DNA of 64,000 nucleotides from Dyadobacter endophyticus (GCF_014641595.1 NZ_BMIA01000002.1:744001-808000); one strand, 5' to 3'. Counted from the first letter of the stretch, positions 1-8,939 are shown. A program made the numbers and translations. Notes: a model not told the origin generated them from the sequence alone.

Positions 1-639
1 AGCGGGTTGCCCAGGCTGCATTACGACCGCTCAAAACCGTTTACGAAGGACATTCCGTTTTACGACACCTACGTTCCGCTGGATGAGGTGACCCGGCCCG
101 AAGCTTACATTATCCCGCAGGGCTGGCATAATATAGTAGAGCTGCTGCGATTGAATGGTGTTGAAATGAATGTGCTTGACAAAGATTCGGAGATTAATGT
201 GGAAACCTACCATATCCAAGAACTGGAAACTCCGAAACAGCCATTTGAAGGGCATTACTGGCACACTTCCGTCAAGCTAAGGACCGAAAAACAGAAGCTG
301 ATTTTCAAAAAAGGCGACTGGGTTGTTCCTGCCGATCAATCCGCCAACCGCTATATTATCGAAACCCTCGAACCGAAAGCAGTGGATTCTTTTTTCAAAT
401 GGAATTTCTTTGACACCATTTTACAGGCGAAGGAGCATTACTCGGGCTACGTTTTTGAAGATCTTGCCTCGGATTTGCTTAAAAAATCACCCGAATTGAA
501 AGCGAGACTCGAAGAGAAACGTAAAGCCGATCCTGAGTTTGCCAAGAACGGCAATGCACAGCTGGATTTTATTTATCAAAATTCGGATTACGCGGAAAAG
601 GAATATATGCGCTATCCCATTTTCCGCGTCGTCAAATGA
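1..639 (+). CDS. M14-family zinc carboxypeptidase, C-terminal part (5' end outside window)
   Basis: The reading frame is open from the first base, so this is the last 212 or so residues of a longer protein. The segment resembles the C-terminal region of the large (about 550-600 residue) M14 metallopeptidases common in Bacteroidota: a stretch around WNFFDTILQ, then YVFEDLA, LLKKSPELK and a final RYPIFRV block. The zinc-binding His/Glu/His residues of M14 peptidases lie in the N-terminal domain and would be upstream of the window, so activity cannot be judged here. It ends one base before the tail of the opposing outer-membrane protein gene, leaving no room for a separate terminator. The family assignment is by overall resemblance of the C-terminal region and is fairly likely, not certain. 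Confidence 0.6.
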   Translation, partial: SGLPRLHYDRSKPFTKDIPFYDTYVPLDEVTRPEAYIIPQGWHNIVELLRLNGVEMNVLDKDSEINVETYHIQELETPKQPFEGHYWHTSVKLRTEKQKLIFKKGDWVVPADQSANRYIIETLEPKAVDSFFKWNFFDTILQAKEHYSGYVFEDLASDLLKKSPELKARLEEKRKADPEFAKNGNAQLDFIYQNSDYAEKEYMRYPIFRVVK

Positions 640-1488
640 TCAGAAACGGAAGCCCAGATTGAAATTGAATTCACCGGTGATTTCCATCCCCCTGTTCCTG
701 TAAGTTTCCGATCTGAATTTTTCACGGTCAATATACCGCGGGCCTAATCCTGCATTCAGGCCGATCTGGAAGTGTTTCGTGATCTGGAAATTCACGTAGT
801 TATTGACGATCATTCCCATCCGGAAGCGTTCCCTTTCCTCGTCGCGGCTGGTGTGTACCTGCGTTGTAGGGTTGTAGTCCGTATAGTTGTACCAACGTTT
901 ACCAACACCGGCGTAAAGCGTGGGTCCCACTGCGTAGGTAACGCGCTTCTGGCCGAAGGGATAGATTTTTAAGCTTGGTGAGAAATAATACATCTGGTCG
1001 TTATCGTTTGATTCCGATCCGACGGGGAAGTAATAGCTGTCGGGAATGGTAAGCGTAAATGGCAGAAGCAAGCCAAAATAACCGCTTTTATCCAAAATTC
1101 TTTCATAACTGATCCCGAAGCCCGGCCCGCTATCGAGTGCTTTAAAAGGCGAGAAATCAATTTTGTTCCTGCGCATCTCTTCGTCCTGGACCACCGGCGA
1201 GTTGCGTTCGTGTCCGCGCTCGCTGCTGCGTTCGCTACTGCGTTCGCGACGTTTATCGAACCAGATCGTCTGGCCGTTCCCGAACTCGATCCGCAGCAAT
1301 TCATTCTTTCTGATCACGAAATTGGCTGCATTGGCTTCCTGGCTGATCTTGTACAATACCTTGTCGATACCTACTTCCACTACCTTTCCTTCGATGGTAG
1401 AGCCATTTTTCCGGACCATTACATCCTGCCCATGAACGGCCACGAAGATGAACGACAATAAGAATGTGAGAGTAATAATTCTGCCCAT
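640..1488 (-). CDS. Outer-membrane beta-barrel protein, hypothetical
   Basis: A secreted protein of 282 residues. I start at the ATG at 1488 because a clean signal peptide follows it (MGRIITL, a hydrophobic core, then cleavage near VHGQ); a longer frame adds 20 non-signal residues. After the signal peptide comes a small domain (about residues 20-85) with a KNGSTIEGKVVEVG start, a pattern often seen before Bacteroidota barrels. A polar linker rich in Arg, Ser and Glu (ERSSERSSERGHER, about 83-96) follows, then about 180 residues of alternating strands ending in Phe (NLGFRF), the typical last residue of a BAM-assembled barrel. Function is unknown. It abuts the peptidase gene tail to tail. Confidence 0.7.
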   Translation of the reverse strand: MGRIITLTFLLSFIFVAVHGQDVMVRKNGSTIEGKVVEVGIDKVLYKISQEANAANFVIRKNELLRIEFGNGQTIWFDKRRERSSERSSERGHERNSPVVQDEEMRRNKIDFSPFKALDSGPGFGISYERILDKSGYFGLLLPFTLTIPDSYYFPVGSESNDNDQMYYFSPSLKIYPFGQKRVTYAVGPTLYAGVGKRWYNYTDYNPTTQVHTSRDEERERFRMGMIVNNYVNFQITKHFQIGLNAGLGPRYIDREKFRSETYRNRGMEITGEFNFNLGFRF

Positions 1489-1515
1489 AGCGTTGCTGCG
1501 TTGATGAATGATGAC

Positions 1516-1548
1516 CAAATTTACACGATAAGTGAGTACTTTTGCCAA
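1516..1548 (-). promoter_or_regulatory. Putative promoter of the 640-1488 outer-membrane protein, with an inverted repeat
   Basis: On the minus strand a TAAATTTG box (1516-1523) fits the Bacteroidota -7 consensus TAnnTTTG and sits 27 bases before the ATG. A TTG lies 22 bases further upstream, which is slightly long spacing for the -33 element. A perfect 8-base inverted repeat, AGTGAGTA (1531-1538) and TACTCACT (1552-1559), surrounds the -33 region and could be an operator. Consensus match only. Confidence 0.45.
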
Positions 1549-1668
1549 GTATACTCACTGAACGTTTAAAAACATACTTCTGTTATACACCTGGCCGGAT
1601 CGGCCGATTCATATTATGCAGGCTGCGTTTAAAATGGATAATCGACACGCAGCCCTTAAAAAGACCAA

Positions 1669-2811
<1,143 letters not shown>

Positions 2812-2819
2812 TTGGTAGT

Positions 2820-3125
2820 ATGTCAAAAAAAACCTACTCGGATATTGACCTTCCGCAAGCGCTTGCATTAAGCCAAAGACCGGACACCGTGCTGGTGGAT
2901 GTGCGTGAAAGCTGGGAGTTTGAGGAGTTCAATGAAGGGGGAATCAATATCCCGCTGGCCGAGATCAGGGAAAAACGGCCGCTGGTGGCTCCTTATCAGA
3001 CCATCGTGGTGATTTGCACCAATGGCGTCCGAAGCAAGGTTGCCGCTATGGATTACTGCCGCGTGCCTGAATGGGCCGACAAGCAGATTTACCATGTGAG
3101 AGGCGGCATTATCGAATCCGAATAA
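2820..3125 (+). CDS. Rhodanese-like sulfurtransferase domain protein
   Basis: A single-domain rhodanese of 101 residues. Family members carry a persulfide on an active-site cysteine and hand sulfur to acceptors such as cyanide, thioredoxin or biosynthetic enzymes. The catalytic loop is visible as CTNGVRS (Cys66 to Ser72), and the preceding LVDVRESWEF (about 25-34) is the typical rhodanese aspartate-arginine segment. No signal peptide, so cytoplasmic. It lies 8 bases behind the helicase gene in the same direction and ends just before a hairpin terminator. Its sulfur acceptor cannot be told from context. Confidence 0.85.
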   Translation: MSKKTYSDIDLPQALALSQRPDTVLVDVRESWEFEEFNEGGINIPLAEIREKRPLVAPYQTIVVICTNGVRSKVAAMDYCRVPEWADKQIYHVRGGIIESE

Positions 3126-3132
3126 AATAAAA

Positions 3133-3165
3133 CAGCCTCGCAAATCACCAGGAATTGCGAGGCTG
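3133..3165. terminator. Bidirectional hairpin between rhodanese and dapF
   Basis: An 11-base perfect stem (3133-3143 with 3155-3165, arms CAGCCTCGCAA and TTGCGAGGCTG) and an 11-base loop. It lies between two convergent genes, 7 bases after the rhodanese stop and 18 bases beyond the dapF stop. Flanks are A/T-rich rather than a clean T run on either side. Confidence 0.7.
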
Positions 3166-3183
3166 ATTCATTATTCTGATCTC

Positions 3184-3963
3184 CTAGACATTTAGTGTAC
3201 CTTCAAAAACGCGCACTGCGGGCCCTATCAGGTAAATATCATTAAATTGCCCTTCTCCGGCCGTCTGGTACTCAACGGACAGCGTACCGCCGATGGTCTC
3301 CACCTGCACCGGGCCTTCCCAACCTTCGCGGATATGTGCGGACAGCGCGCAGGCTGTTACGCCCGTTCCGCAGGAGAAAGTTTCGTCCTCCACACCGCGC
3401 TCGTAGGTACGCACGCTGAGGTGATTGTCTTCGATCACTTCCACAAAGTTCACATTGGTACCGCCTTTGGGACCGTATACTGAGCCGTATCTGATCTCGC
3501 TGCCAACAGCCACGACGTCGGCTTCGTGGATATCGTCCACATAAGTCACATAATGCGGCGAACCGGTATTCATGAAATCATACGCCTCATATTGCTCCAC
3601 GCCTTTCACATTCGACATTTTGAGGCGGATCGTATCACCCGAAACCGTTGCCTCATGCTCGCCGTCGACCGCTATGAATTTAGTGCTGTCCTTAAACAGC
3701 CCAAGGTCATTCGCAAAACGCACCACGCAGCGGCCACCATTCCCGCACATACTGCCTTCGCCACCATCGGCATTGAAATACACCATGCGAAAGTCGTAGC
3801 CCTCTGCATTTTGCAGAAGAATAAGGCCATCGGACCCCACCCCGAACCGGCGGTGGCAGATCGACGCGATCAACTCTTTTGAAACCGGGAATTGCAAGTT
3901 GCGGTCGTCGACCATTACGAAGTCGTTTCCGGTGCCCTGGTATTTATAAAACGCGATACTCAT
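3184..3963 (-). CDS. dapF: Diaminopimelate epimerase DapF
   Basis: Converts LL- to meso-diaminopimelate, the last step before meso-DAP enters lysine and peptidoglycan synthesis; cytoplasmic and cofactor-independent. The protein is 259 residues from the ATG at 3963, chosen because MSIAFYKYQGTGNDF is the conserved DapF N-terminus; an in-frame extension upstream is low-complexity. Both catalytic cysteines are present, Cys73 in MCGNGGRC and Cys198 in SCGTGVTAC, giving the two-base epimerisation mechanism. It is transcribed in the same direction as rplS but separated from it by 228 bases containing the rplS terminator and several palindromes, so it probably has its own promoter. Confidence 0.96.
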   Translation of the reverse strand: MSIAFYKYQGTGNDFVMVDDRNLQFPVSKELIASICHRRFGVGSDGLILLQNAEGYDFRMVYFNADGGEGSMCGNGGRCVVRFANDLGLFKDSTKFIAVDGEHEATVSGDTIRLKMSNVKGVEQYEAYDFMNTGSPHYVTYVDDIHEADVVAVGSEIRYGSVYGPKGGTNVNFVEVIEDNHLSVRTYERGVEDETFSCGTGVTACALSAHIREGWEGPVQVETIGGTLSVEYQTAGEGQFNDIYLIGPAVRVFEGTLNV

Positions 3964-3978
3964 ATTTGTGGTCGTTTT

Positions 3979-3998
3979 CCGTCGGTTTAAACGGACGG
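3979..3998. repeat. Imperfect palindrome centred on GTTTAAAC, dapF leader
   Basis: A 20-base near-palindrome (CCGTCGGTTT / AAACGGACGG, one mismatched pair) that starts 16 bases before the dapF ATG. It shares layout and core with the perfect palindrome at 4060-4079. It may be an operator half of a pair or an RNA hairpin in the dapF leader. Confidence 0.6.
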
Positions 3999-4059
3999 AT
4001 AAGGAAAAAACAAATCTTTCAGTCAAAAAAGCATCAAATCTCTCTCTTTCTCTCAATTC

Positions 4060-4079
4060 CCGTCAGTTTAAACTGACGG
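4060..4079. repeat. Perfect 20-base palindrome centred on GTTTAAAC
   Basis: CCGTCAGTTT followed by its exact reverse complement AAACTGACGG. It is a close relative of the 3979-3998 palindrome, with centres 81 bases apart, about eight helical turns. Both lie between the rplS terminator and the dapF start codon. Confidence 0.7.
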
Positions 4080-4081
4080 CA

Positions 4082-4136
4082 AGGGTTTTGTTTTTTAAAA
4101 AAAATCAGATTGATTTTTTTTAAAAAACAAAACCCT
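4082..4136. repeat. 55-base hairpin with a perfect 26-base stem
   Basis: Left arm 4082-4107, loop GAT (4108-4110), right arm 4111-4136. The arms are exact reverse complements; the stem consists of AGGGTTTTG, T6, A8 and TCA blocks. The outer eight bases of the right arm (4129-4136) also form one arm of the rplS terminator hairpin, so the two structures cannot form together in one RNA molecule. Confidence 0.85.
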
Positions 4137-4163
4137 GCAAGAAAAATTCGCTTGCAGGGTTTT
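4129..4163 (-). terminator. Rho-independent terminator of rplS
   Basis: On the minus strand a 13-base perfect stem (4151-4163 with 4129-4141; AAAACCCTGCAAG against CTTGCAGGGTTTT) with a 9-base loop. It lies 28 bases after the rplS stop and is followed by GTTTTTT. This is a standard intrinsic terminator, but its T tract is the start of the next, longer hairpin. Confidence 0.85.
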
Positions 4164-4191
4164 AAAATTTCGTGCCGAAGCTCTTTGCAGA

Positions 4192-4554
4192 TTACTTCGT
4201 TGTTTTGAGCTCTTTAATACGAGCGGCTTTACCCTGACGGCCACGCAAGAAGAACAGACGCGCACGACGTACCTTACCACGACGAATAAGCTCGATTTTC
4301 GCGATGCTTGGTGAAAGGATTGGGAAAACACGTTCAACACCGATACCGTTTGAAATTTTACGAACTGTAAAAGTTTCGCCAGCTCCGTTTACGTTACGAC
4401 GCTGCATAACGGTACCCTGGAACTGCTGGATACGCTCTTTGTTACCTTCACGGATTTTCACGTGAACGTTGATCGTGTCGCCTGATTTGAAATCAGGATA
4501 CTCGGATTTACGATTTTCAATCGTAGCTTCTACGAGTTTAATAAGTTCGCTCAT
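4192..4554 (-). CDS. rplS: Large ribosomal subunit protein bL19
   Basis: Ribosomal protein bL19, at the interface of the 50S and 30S subunits. 120 residues from the ATG at 4554, chosen because MSELIKLVEATI is the usual N-terminus. The core FKSGDTINVHVKIREGNKER, the QFQGTVMQRRN segment, TFTVRKISNGIGVERVFP and the basic GKVRRARLFFLRGRQGKAA tail are all typical. It stands alone here rather than behind trmD/rimM as in many bacteria. It has its own promoter, an 85-base leader and a strong terminator. Confidence 0.97.
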   Translation of the reverse strand: MSELIKLVEATIENRKSEYPDFKSGDTINVHVKIREGNKERIQQFQGTVMQRRNVNGAGETFTVRKISNGIGVERVFPILSPSIAKIELIRRGKVRRARLFFLRGRQGKAARIKELKTTK

Positions 4555-4601
4555 GACGAGTGATTTTATGGATTTAAAATGATAGCTTGCTCCCAGCGGA
4601 C

Positions 4602-4614
4602 GGGGTGACGCCCC
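4602..4614 (-). promoter_or_regulatory. Small GC-rich hairpin in the rplS leader
   Basis: GGGGT-GAC-GCCCC on the plus strand (GGGGC-GTC-ACCCC in the transcript), a 4-5 bp stem in the roughly 85-base rplS 5' leader. Ribosomal protein leaders often carry autoregulatory structures, and L19 leaders are known in Bacillota. Whether this is a related element is not shown by the sequence alone. Confidence 0.3.
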
Positions 4615-4646
4615 TTCATTCAAAACAGCTTTTGAGAAAACGAGTG

Positions 4647-4677
4647 CAAATCTAGCACTATTTTTTTGCAACTGAAA
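4647..4677 (-). promoter_or_regulatory. Putative rplS promoter (TTTC-N19-TAGATTTG)
   Basis: On the minus strand TTTC (4674-4677), 19 bases, then TAGATTTG (4647-4654), close to the Bacteroidota consensus TTTG-N19-TAnnTTTG. Transcription would start near 4640, giving an 85-base leader before the rplS ATG. Confidence 0.6.
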
Positions 4678-4695
4678 GCTTTTCCCGTGACTATC

Positions 4696-6177
4696 ATGAA
4701 GATTTTCAATGTAGAACAGATCCGGGCCATGGATGCCTACACCATCGCACGCGAACCTATCAATTCCATCGACCTCATGGAGCGCGCCTCACAGGCATTT
4801 GTACGCTGGTTTTGTAATCAATATGTAAATACCCGTCCCATCGCCGTCTTCTGCGGCAAAGGAAACAACGGCGGCGACGGCCTGGCCATCGCCCGCATTC
4901 TGAGCGGATGCGGCTATGATGTACAGGTTTTCGTCGTCGAATATAACTTGAATGCAACCGACGACTTTCGTCAGAACTTGTCGCGGTTAGCCGATCACCT
5001 GACGCCACGCCTCATCCAATCTGAAAACGATCTTCCCCGACTGGAAAAGAAGGTCGTCTGCATTGATGCACTGCTCGGTTCTGGTCTGTCGCGGCCGGTG
5101 GAGGGATTGCTGGGCATTGTAATAAAGTATTTAAACGACCTCCCCAACCGGTTACTCGCCGTCGACATTGCCAGTGGCCTTTACACCGACCGCCCCAACG
5201 GCCCTTCTGATATCATCATAAAACCCAGATACACCATTACATTTCAGCTCCCGAAACTCTCATTCATGCTCCCGCAAAATGCGGAGTATGTCGGCGAATG
5301 GCATGTTGTGGACATTGGGCTGAGTTCGGAATACATCAAAAATACCGATACACATTACTATTTCACCGACAAACCAGAAGCCGAAAAGCGCATTAAACCA
5401 AGGCAAAAATTTTCGCACAAAGGCACATTTGGGCACGCCGTGCTCATTGCCGGAAGTTATGGCAAAATGGGTGCTGCCGTCCTCTCAGGCAAGGCGTGCC
5501 TGCGTTCGGGTGTGGGCCTGCTCACGATGCATGTACCCGCGTGTGGGTATGAGATTGCCCAGATATCAGTCCCGGAAGCGATGACGACGGTAGATGAATC
5601 CGAAAAATACATCAGCGAAGCACCTGACCTGGGCTCCGCCACGGCTATCGGCATCGGGCCGGGCATAGGCCAGGCCCCTGCAACAGCGAAAGTGTTGGAG
5701 AAAATCCTGGGACAGGCAAAAGTGCCGGTCATTATTGATGCGGATGCCCTAAACATACTTTCCACCCACCCGCATTTGCTTTATAAGCTGCCGGCCAATA
5801 CGATTCTTACACCGCATCCCAAAGAATTTCAACGGCTTGCCGGGGACAGCAGCAACGAATACGAGCGGCTGGAAAAAGCACGGGTGTTTTCTTCGAAATA
5901 TAAAGTGATTATTTGCCTGAAAGGTGCGAATACTGCTGTTGTTTTACCTAATGGCGAAGTCCATTTCAATTCCACAGGTAACCCCGGAATGGCCACCGGC
6001 GGCACAGGAGATGTGCTTACCGGCATTATCACCAGTTTGCTGGCACAAAAATACGCCCCGGCAGACGCCGCGATTCTGGGCGTTTACCAACACGGCCTGG
6101 CCGGTGACCGTGCCGCCGAAGCCCGCGGGCAAACCGCGCTGATCGCGTCAGATGTAGTGGAGTGCCTGGGTTGGTAA
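4696..6177 (+). CDS. nnr: Bifunctional NAD(P)HX epimerase / ADP-dependent NAD(P)HX dehydratase
   Basis: Repairs hydrated NADH and NADPH. The N-terminal half (NnrE/YjeF_N) interconverts R and S epimers, and the C-terminal half (NnrD/carbohydrate kinase-like) dehydrates the S form using ADP or ATP. 493 residues from the ATG at 4696, where MKIFNVEQIRAMD matches the family start; ten in-frame residues upstream are not conserved-looking. GKGNNGGDG (54-62) marks the NnrE domain. HKGTFGHAVLIAG near residue 250, GPGIG, DADALN, TPHPKEF and GGTGDVLTG near residue 440 mark NnrD. No operon partner is evident; it is divergent from rplS. Confidence 0.95.
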   Translation: MKIFNVEQIRAMDAYTIAREPINSIDLMERASQAFVRWFCNQYVNTRPIAVFCGKGNNGGDGLAIARILSGCGYDVQVFVVEYNLNATDDFRQNLSRLADHLTPRLIQSENDLPRLEKKVVCIDALLGSGLSRPVEGLLGIVIKYLNDLPNRLLAVDIASGLYTDRPNGPSDIIIKPRYTITFQLPKLSFMLPQNAEYVGEWHVVDIGLSSEYIKNTDTHYYFTDKPEAEKRIKPRQKFSHKGTFGHAVLIAGSYGKMGAAVLSGKACLRSGVGLLTMHVPACGYEIAQISVPEAMTTVDESEKYISEAPDLGSATAIGIGPGIGQAPATAKVLEKILGQAKVPVIIDADALNILSTHPHLLYKLPANTILTPHPKEFQRLAGDSSNEYERLEKARVFSSKYKVIICLKGANTAVVLPNGEVHFNSTGNPGMATGGTGDVLTGIITSLLAQKYAPADAAILGVYQHGLAGDRAAEARGQTALIASDVVECLGW

Positions 6178-6223
6178 CGATCTTAATTTGAAGTAAATTT
6201 GATTAAATCATTTATCAAGGCTT

Positions 6224-6451
6224 ATGGACTTTCTAGAAAGAATCACGATCGACCCGGGCATTTGTCATGGCAAGCCCTGCATCAGAGGTATGCGTTGGCC
6301 TGTGGAAGTGATTATCGACATGCTAGGCTCAGGAATGTCAATCAATGAGATTCTCGAAGATCATCCCGAGCTCGAAAGAGACGATATTCTGGCTAGTTTA
6401 AATTACGCCAAGATGTTGGTATCGGGAAGGACTATCAATGAAGCTGCATAA
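6224..6451 (+). CDS. DUF433 antitoxin-like protein
   Basis: A 75-residue DUF433 protein. The family signature is present: ITIDPGICHGKPCIRGMRWPV near the N-terminus (residues 7-27), then a short helix-rich part with EILEDHPELERDDILASLNYA typical of the winged-helix DUF433 fold. Family members pair with DUF5615 PIN-like proteins and are regarded as antitoxins that also bind DNA; the mycobacterial VapB45/VapC45 pair is of this type. The stop codon overlaps the start of the downstream toxin-like gene by one base (TAATG), so the two are translationally coupled. Antitoxin function is inferred from family and gene order. Confidence 0.85.
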   Translation: MDFLERITIDPGICHGKPCIRGMRWPVEVIIDMLGSGMSINEILEDHPELERDDILASLNYAKMLVSGRTINEAA

Positions 6452-6807
6452 TGAACTTCCTATGCGATGTTCATATACCTATTAAACTAGCGAAGTTTCT
6501 TCAAAGCAAGGGGCATTCGGCAAAACACGTAAATCAGCTATCCGCCAAATGGCATACCGAGGATTCTGAGATTTGTTCGATCGCTGATAGAAACCAATGG
6601 ATTGTCATTACAAAGGATGAAGACTTCCGCGCGTCCTTTTTACTCCGGCGTACTCCCCGCAAACTAATCCGTATCAGCCTTGGGAACATTTCAAACGAGG
6701 CATTGATCGAACTCTTTTCGGAGCACCTTGCATTAATTGAGGACATTGATCAAAACCAGTTCTTCTATCTTGAATTGGGTAAAATCAATACACTCTACAC
6801 ATTCTAA
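6451..6807 (+). CDS. DUF5615 PIN-like toxin
   Basis: A 118-residue DUF5615 protein, a compact relative of PIN ribonucleases. Acidic residues expected at a metal centre are visible: Asp6 in FLCDVHIP, the TEDSEI segment near residue 36, and the TKDEDF motif near residue 53. The layout matches family members (D-x-x-L/I-P, GH-x-x-x-HV, D-x-x-I-x-x-x-A, T-x-D-x-DF). It starts inside the stop codon of the DUF433 gene and its own 3' end overlaps the 3' end of feoB by three bases, tail to tail. RNase or toxin activity is inferred, not shown. Confidence 0.82.
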   Translation: MNFLCDVHIPIKLAKFLQSKGHSAKHVNQLSAKWHTEDSEICSIADRNQWIVITKDEDFRASFLLRRTPRKLIRISLGNISNEALIELFSEHLALIEDIDQNQFFYLELGKINTLYTF

Positions 6808-8939
6808 CTCAATACCTGATAAACCACAAACGCCGAAACATAGGCTAGCACGGTCAGATAGGCGAGCTGGATCATGGGCCATTTCCAGCCGTGGGTTTCG
6901 CGGTAAACCACGGCGATGGTGCTCATACACATCATGGCGAATACGTAGAATATCAATAATGAATAACAAACAGCTGGCGTAAACATCTGCCCGCCGGTTT
7001 CGGGGTTCTTTTCCTGAATAAGCCTTTGTTTTACGGTTAGAACATCTTCCGTATCGCCACTGATGCTGTAAATCGTAGCCATCGTGCCTACAAACACTTC
7101 GCGGGCTGCGAAAGATGCGAGTAACGCAATGCCGATCTTCCAGTCGTAACCGATAGGTTTGATCACCGGTTCGATGAAACGGCCAAACTGGCCTGCATAT
7201 GAACTTTCCAGCCTTGCCGATGCAACGGCGGCATCAATTTGTGCTTGCGGCGCTGCGTTCATGGAAGCAACAACCTGCTGTTCGGCCACATTCATGTTAT
7301 CTCCCGGGCCATAGGAAGCCAGCACCCAAAGGATAATCGAGATCGCCATAATGACCTTACCCGCTTCAAGTACGAAGGATTTCACACTTTCGTACATCGT
7401 ATACCCGACGTGCCCCCAGCGCGGCAGTTTGTAAGAAGGCATTTCGAGCATAAAATAGCTCGGTTCTTTTCTTGGAATAAACAATGACAACAACCAGGCA
7501 GAGCCTAATGCCCCGAGCAACCCGAGCAGGTAAAGGCCGAAAAGTACCAATCCCTGCACATTAAATATGCCCAACACCTTCGTTTCGGGTACCACTACGG
7601 CAATGAGGATTGCGTAAATCGGCAAACGTGCGGAGCAACTCATTAACGGGGTTACCAGAATAGTCAGCAAGCGCTCATACCGGCTGCTGATGCTGCGGGT
7701 CGTCATGATAGCCGGCACCGCACAAGCGACGCCCGAAATAAGGGGCACCACGCTGCGGCCATTCAGCCCGAAACGGCGCATAAGCTTATCCATAATCACC
7801 ATCACCCGCGCCATATAGCCCGATTCTTCCAGAATGGCAACCAATGCAAAGAGGATCGCGATTTGCGGAATAAAAATGATAATGCCACCGATACCAGCCA
7901 TGATACCGTCGGTGAGCAGGTCGTTCAGCACGCCTTCGGGCAATGCTCCTTTCACCCATTCGATCGCCGCGGCAGTACCGGCGTCGATCATGTCCATCGG
8001 ATATGATGCCCAGGCGAATATGGCCTGGAAGACGATCAGCAGCACGATGGCAAATGTAACATAGCCCCAGACACGGTGCAGCAGGATGCTGTCCAGTTTA
8101 CGGGTCCAATACGGCGGCTCGATGGCACCTTCCGATTTAACGGCTTTGGAGACGATCGGCTTTATTTTCTCATACCGCGCAACGGTCTCGTTGGCGAGGA
8201 AGTTATTTTCGTCGAAACCGTATTTCTCGATCAGCGCGTCAAGCTTAGCCCTTACCGGCTGTTCGAGAAAAGAAAAATTATCATGCTGACAAACATATTG
8301 CAATGCAACATAGTCATTATCAAGCTGGTGAATTTCCCTCACCTCGTTGATCAGCCCTATTTCATTTTCCTTGGGTTCATAGAAATACTGCAACACCGGT
8401 TTTTCGGTGCGCTCGGTAATCTGTTTTACTGCCTCTTTCAGGCTCTTTATTCCCTCTCCCGTCCGCGCATTAATGCGTACCACCGGCACATGAAGCTGCA
8501 TAGCCAGTTGCACAGCATTCACGGTCAGGTTCATGCTTTCGGCCACATCGAGCATGTTCAAAGCCAGTACCGAGGGAATGCCCAGGTCGTTGATCTCGGT
8601 AAAAAGCAACAGGTTTCGCTGCAAATTGGAAGCGTCGGCCACAATCACCACCACGTCCGGAAAATCGGGATGTTTGGGGTTCGCGAGAATGTCCATTACC
8701 ACAACCTCGTCGCGCGATTTGGGATAAATACTATATGTACCCGGCAAATCCACCAACGTCACATGCGAATCGTCGTGACCATTGGCACTGGCAATGCGAA
8801 ATGTTCCTGATTTTTTTTCGACCGTCACACCCGGGAAGTTGCCTGTTTTCTGGCGCATTCCGGTGAGTGCATTAAATAGCGTAGACTTGCCGGCATTCGG
8901 GTTACCTACCAGCGCAACTTTTATATTTCCCTGTTTCAA
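6804..8939 (-). CDS. feoB: Ferrous iron transport protein B
   Basis: Inner-membrane Fe(II) importer of 711 residues with an N-terminal cytosolic GTPase. G motifs are visible: GNPNAGKST (12-20), DLPGTYS (64-70) and NMLD (128-131). The helical-bundle spacer domain follows to about residue 270. The membrane part contains the Gate regions with conserved cysteines (SGVACAVPAI, PLMSCSARLPIY), which fits iron passage. The start codon appears to be TTG at 8939; no ATG or GTG lies nearby in frame. It is 28 bases behind feoA and probably co-transcribed. The gene ends overlapping the convergent DUF5615 gene, with no terminator between them. Confidence 0.95.
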   Translation of the reverse strand: MKQGNIKVALVGNPNAGKSTLFNALTGMRQKTGNFPGVTVEKKSGTFRIASANGHDDSHVTLVDLPGTYSIYPKSRDEVVVMDILANPKHPDFPDVVVIVADASNLQRNLLLFTEINDLGIPSVLALNMLDVAESMNLTVNAVQLAMQLHVPVVRINARTGEGIKSLKEAVKQITERTEKPVLQYFYEPKENEIGLINEVREIHQLDNDYVALQYVCQHDNFSFLEQPVRAKLDALIEKYGFDENNFLANETVARYEKIKPIVSKAVKSEGAIEPPYWTRKLDSILLHRVWGYVTFAIVLLIVFQAIFAWASYPMDMIDAGTAAAIEWVKGALPEGVLNDLLTDGIMAGIGGIIIFIPQIAILFALVAILEESGYMARVMVIMDKLMRRFGLNGRSVVPLISGVACAVPAIMTTRSISSRYERLLTILVTPLMSCSARLPIYAILIAVVVPETKVLGIFNVQGLVLFGLYLLGLLGALGSAWLLSLFIPRKEPSYFMLEMPSYKLPRWGHVGYTMYESVKSFVLEAGKVIMAISIILWVLASYGPGDNMNVAEQQVVASMNAAPQAQIDAAVASARLESSYAGQFGRFIEPVIKPIGYDWKIGIALLASFAAREVFVGTMATIYSISGDTEDVLTVKQRLIQEKNPETGGQMFTPAVCYSLLIFYVFAMMCMSTIAVVYRETHGWKWPMIQLAYLTVLAYVSAFVVYQVLS

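Noticed and set aside
8076..8810. Open frame of 244 codons antisense to feoB
   Set aside because: Antisense shadow; feoB motifs on the minus strand are unambiguous.
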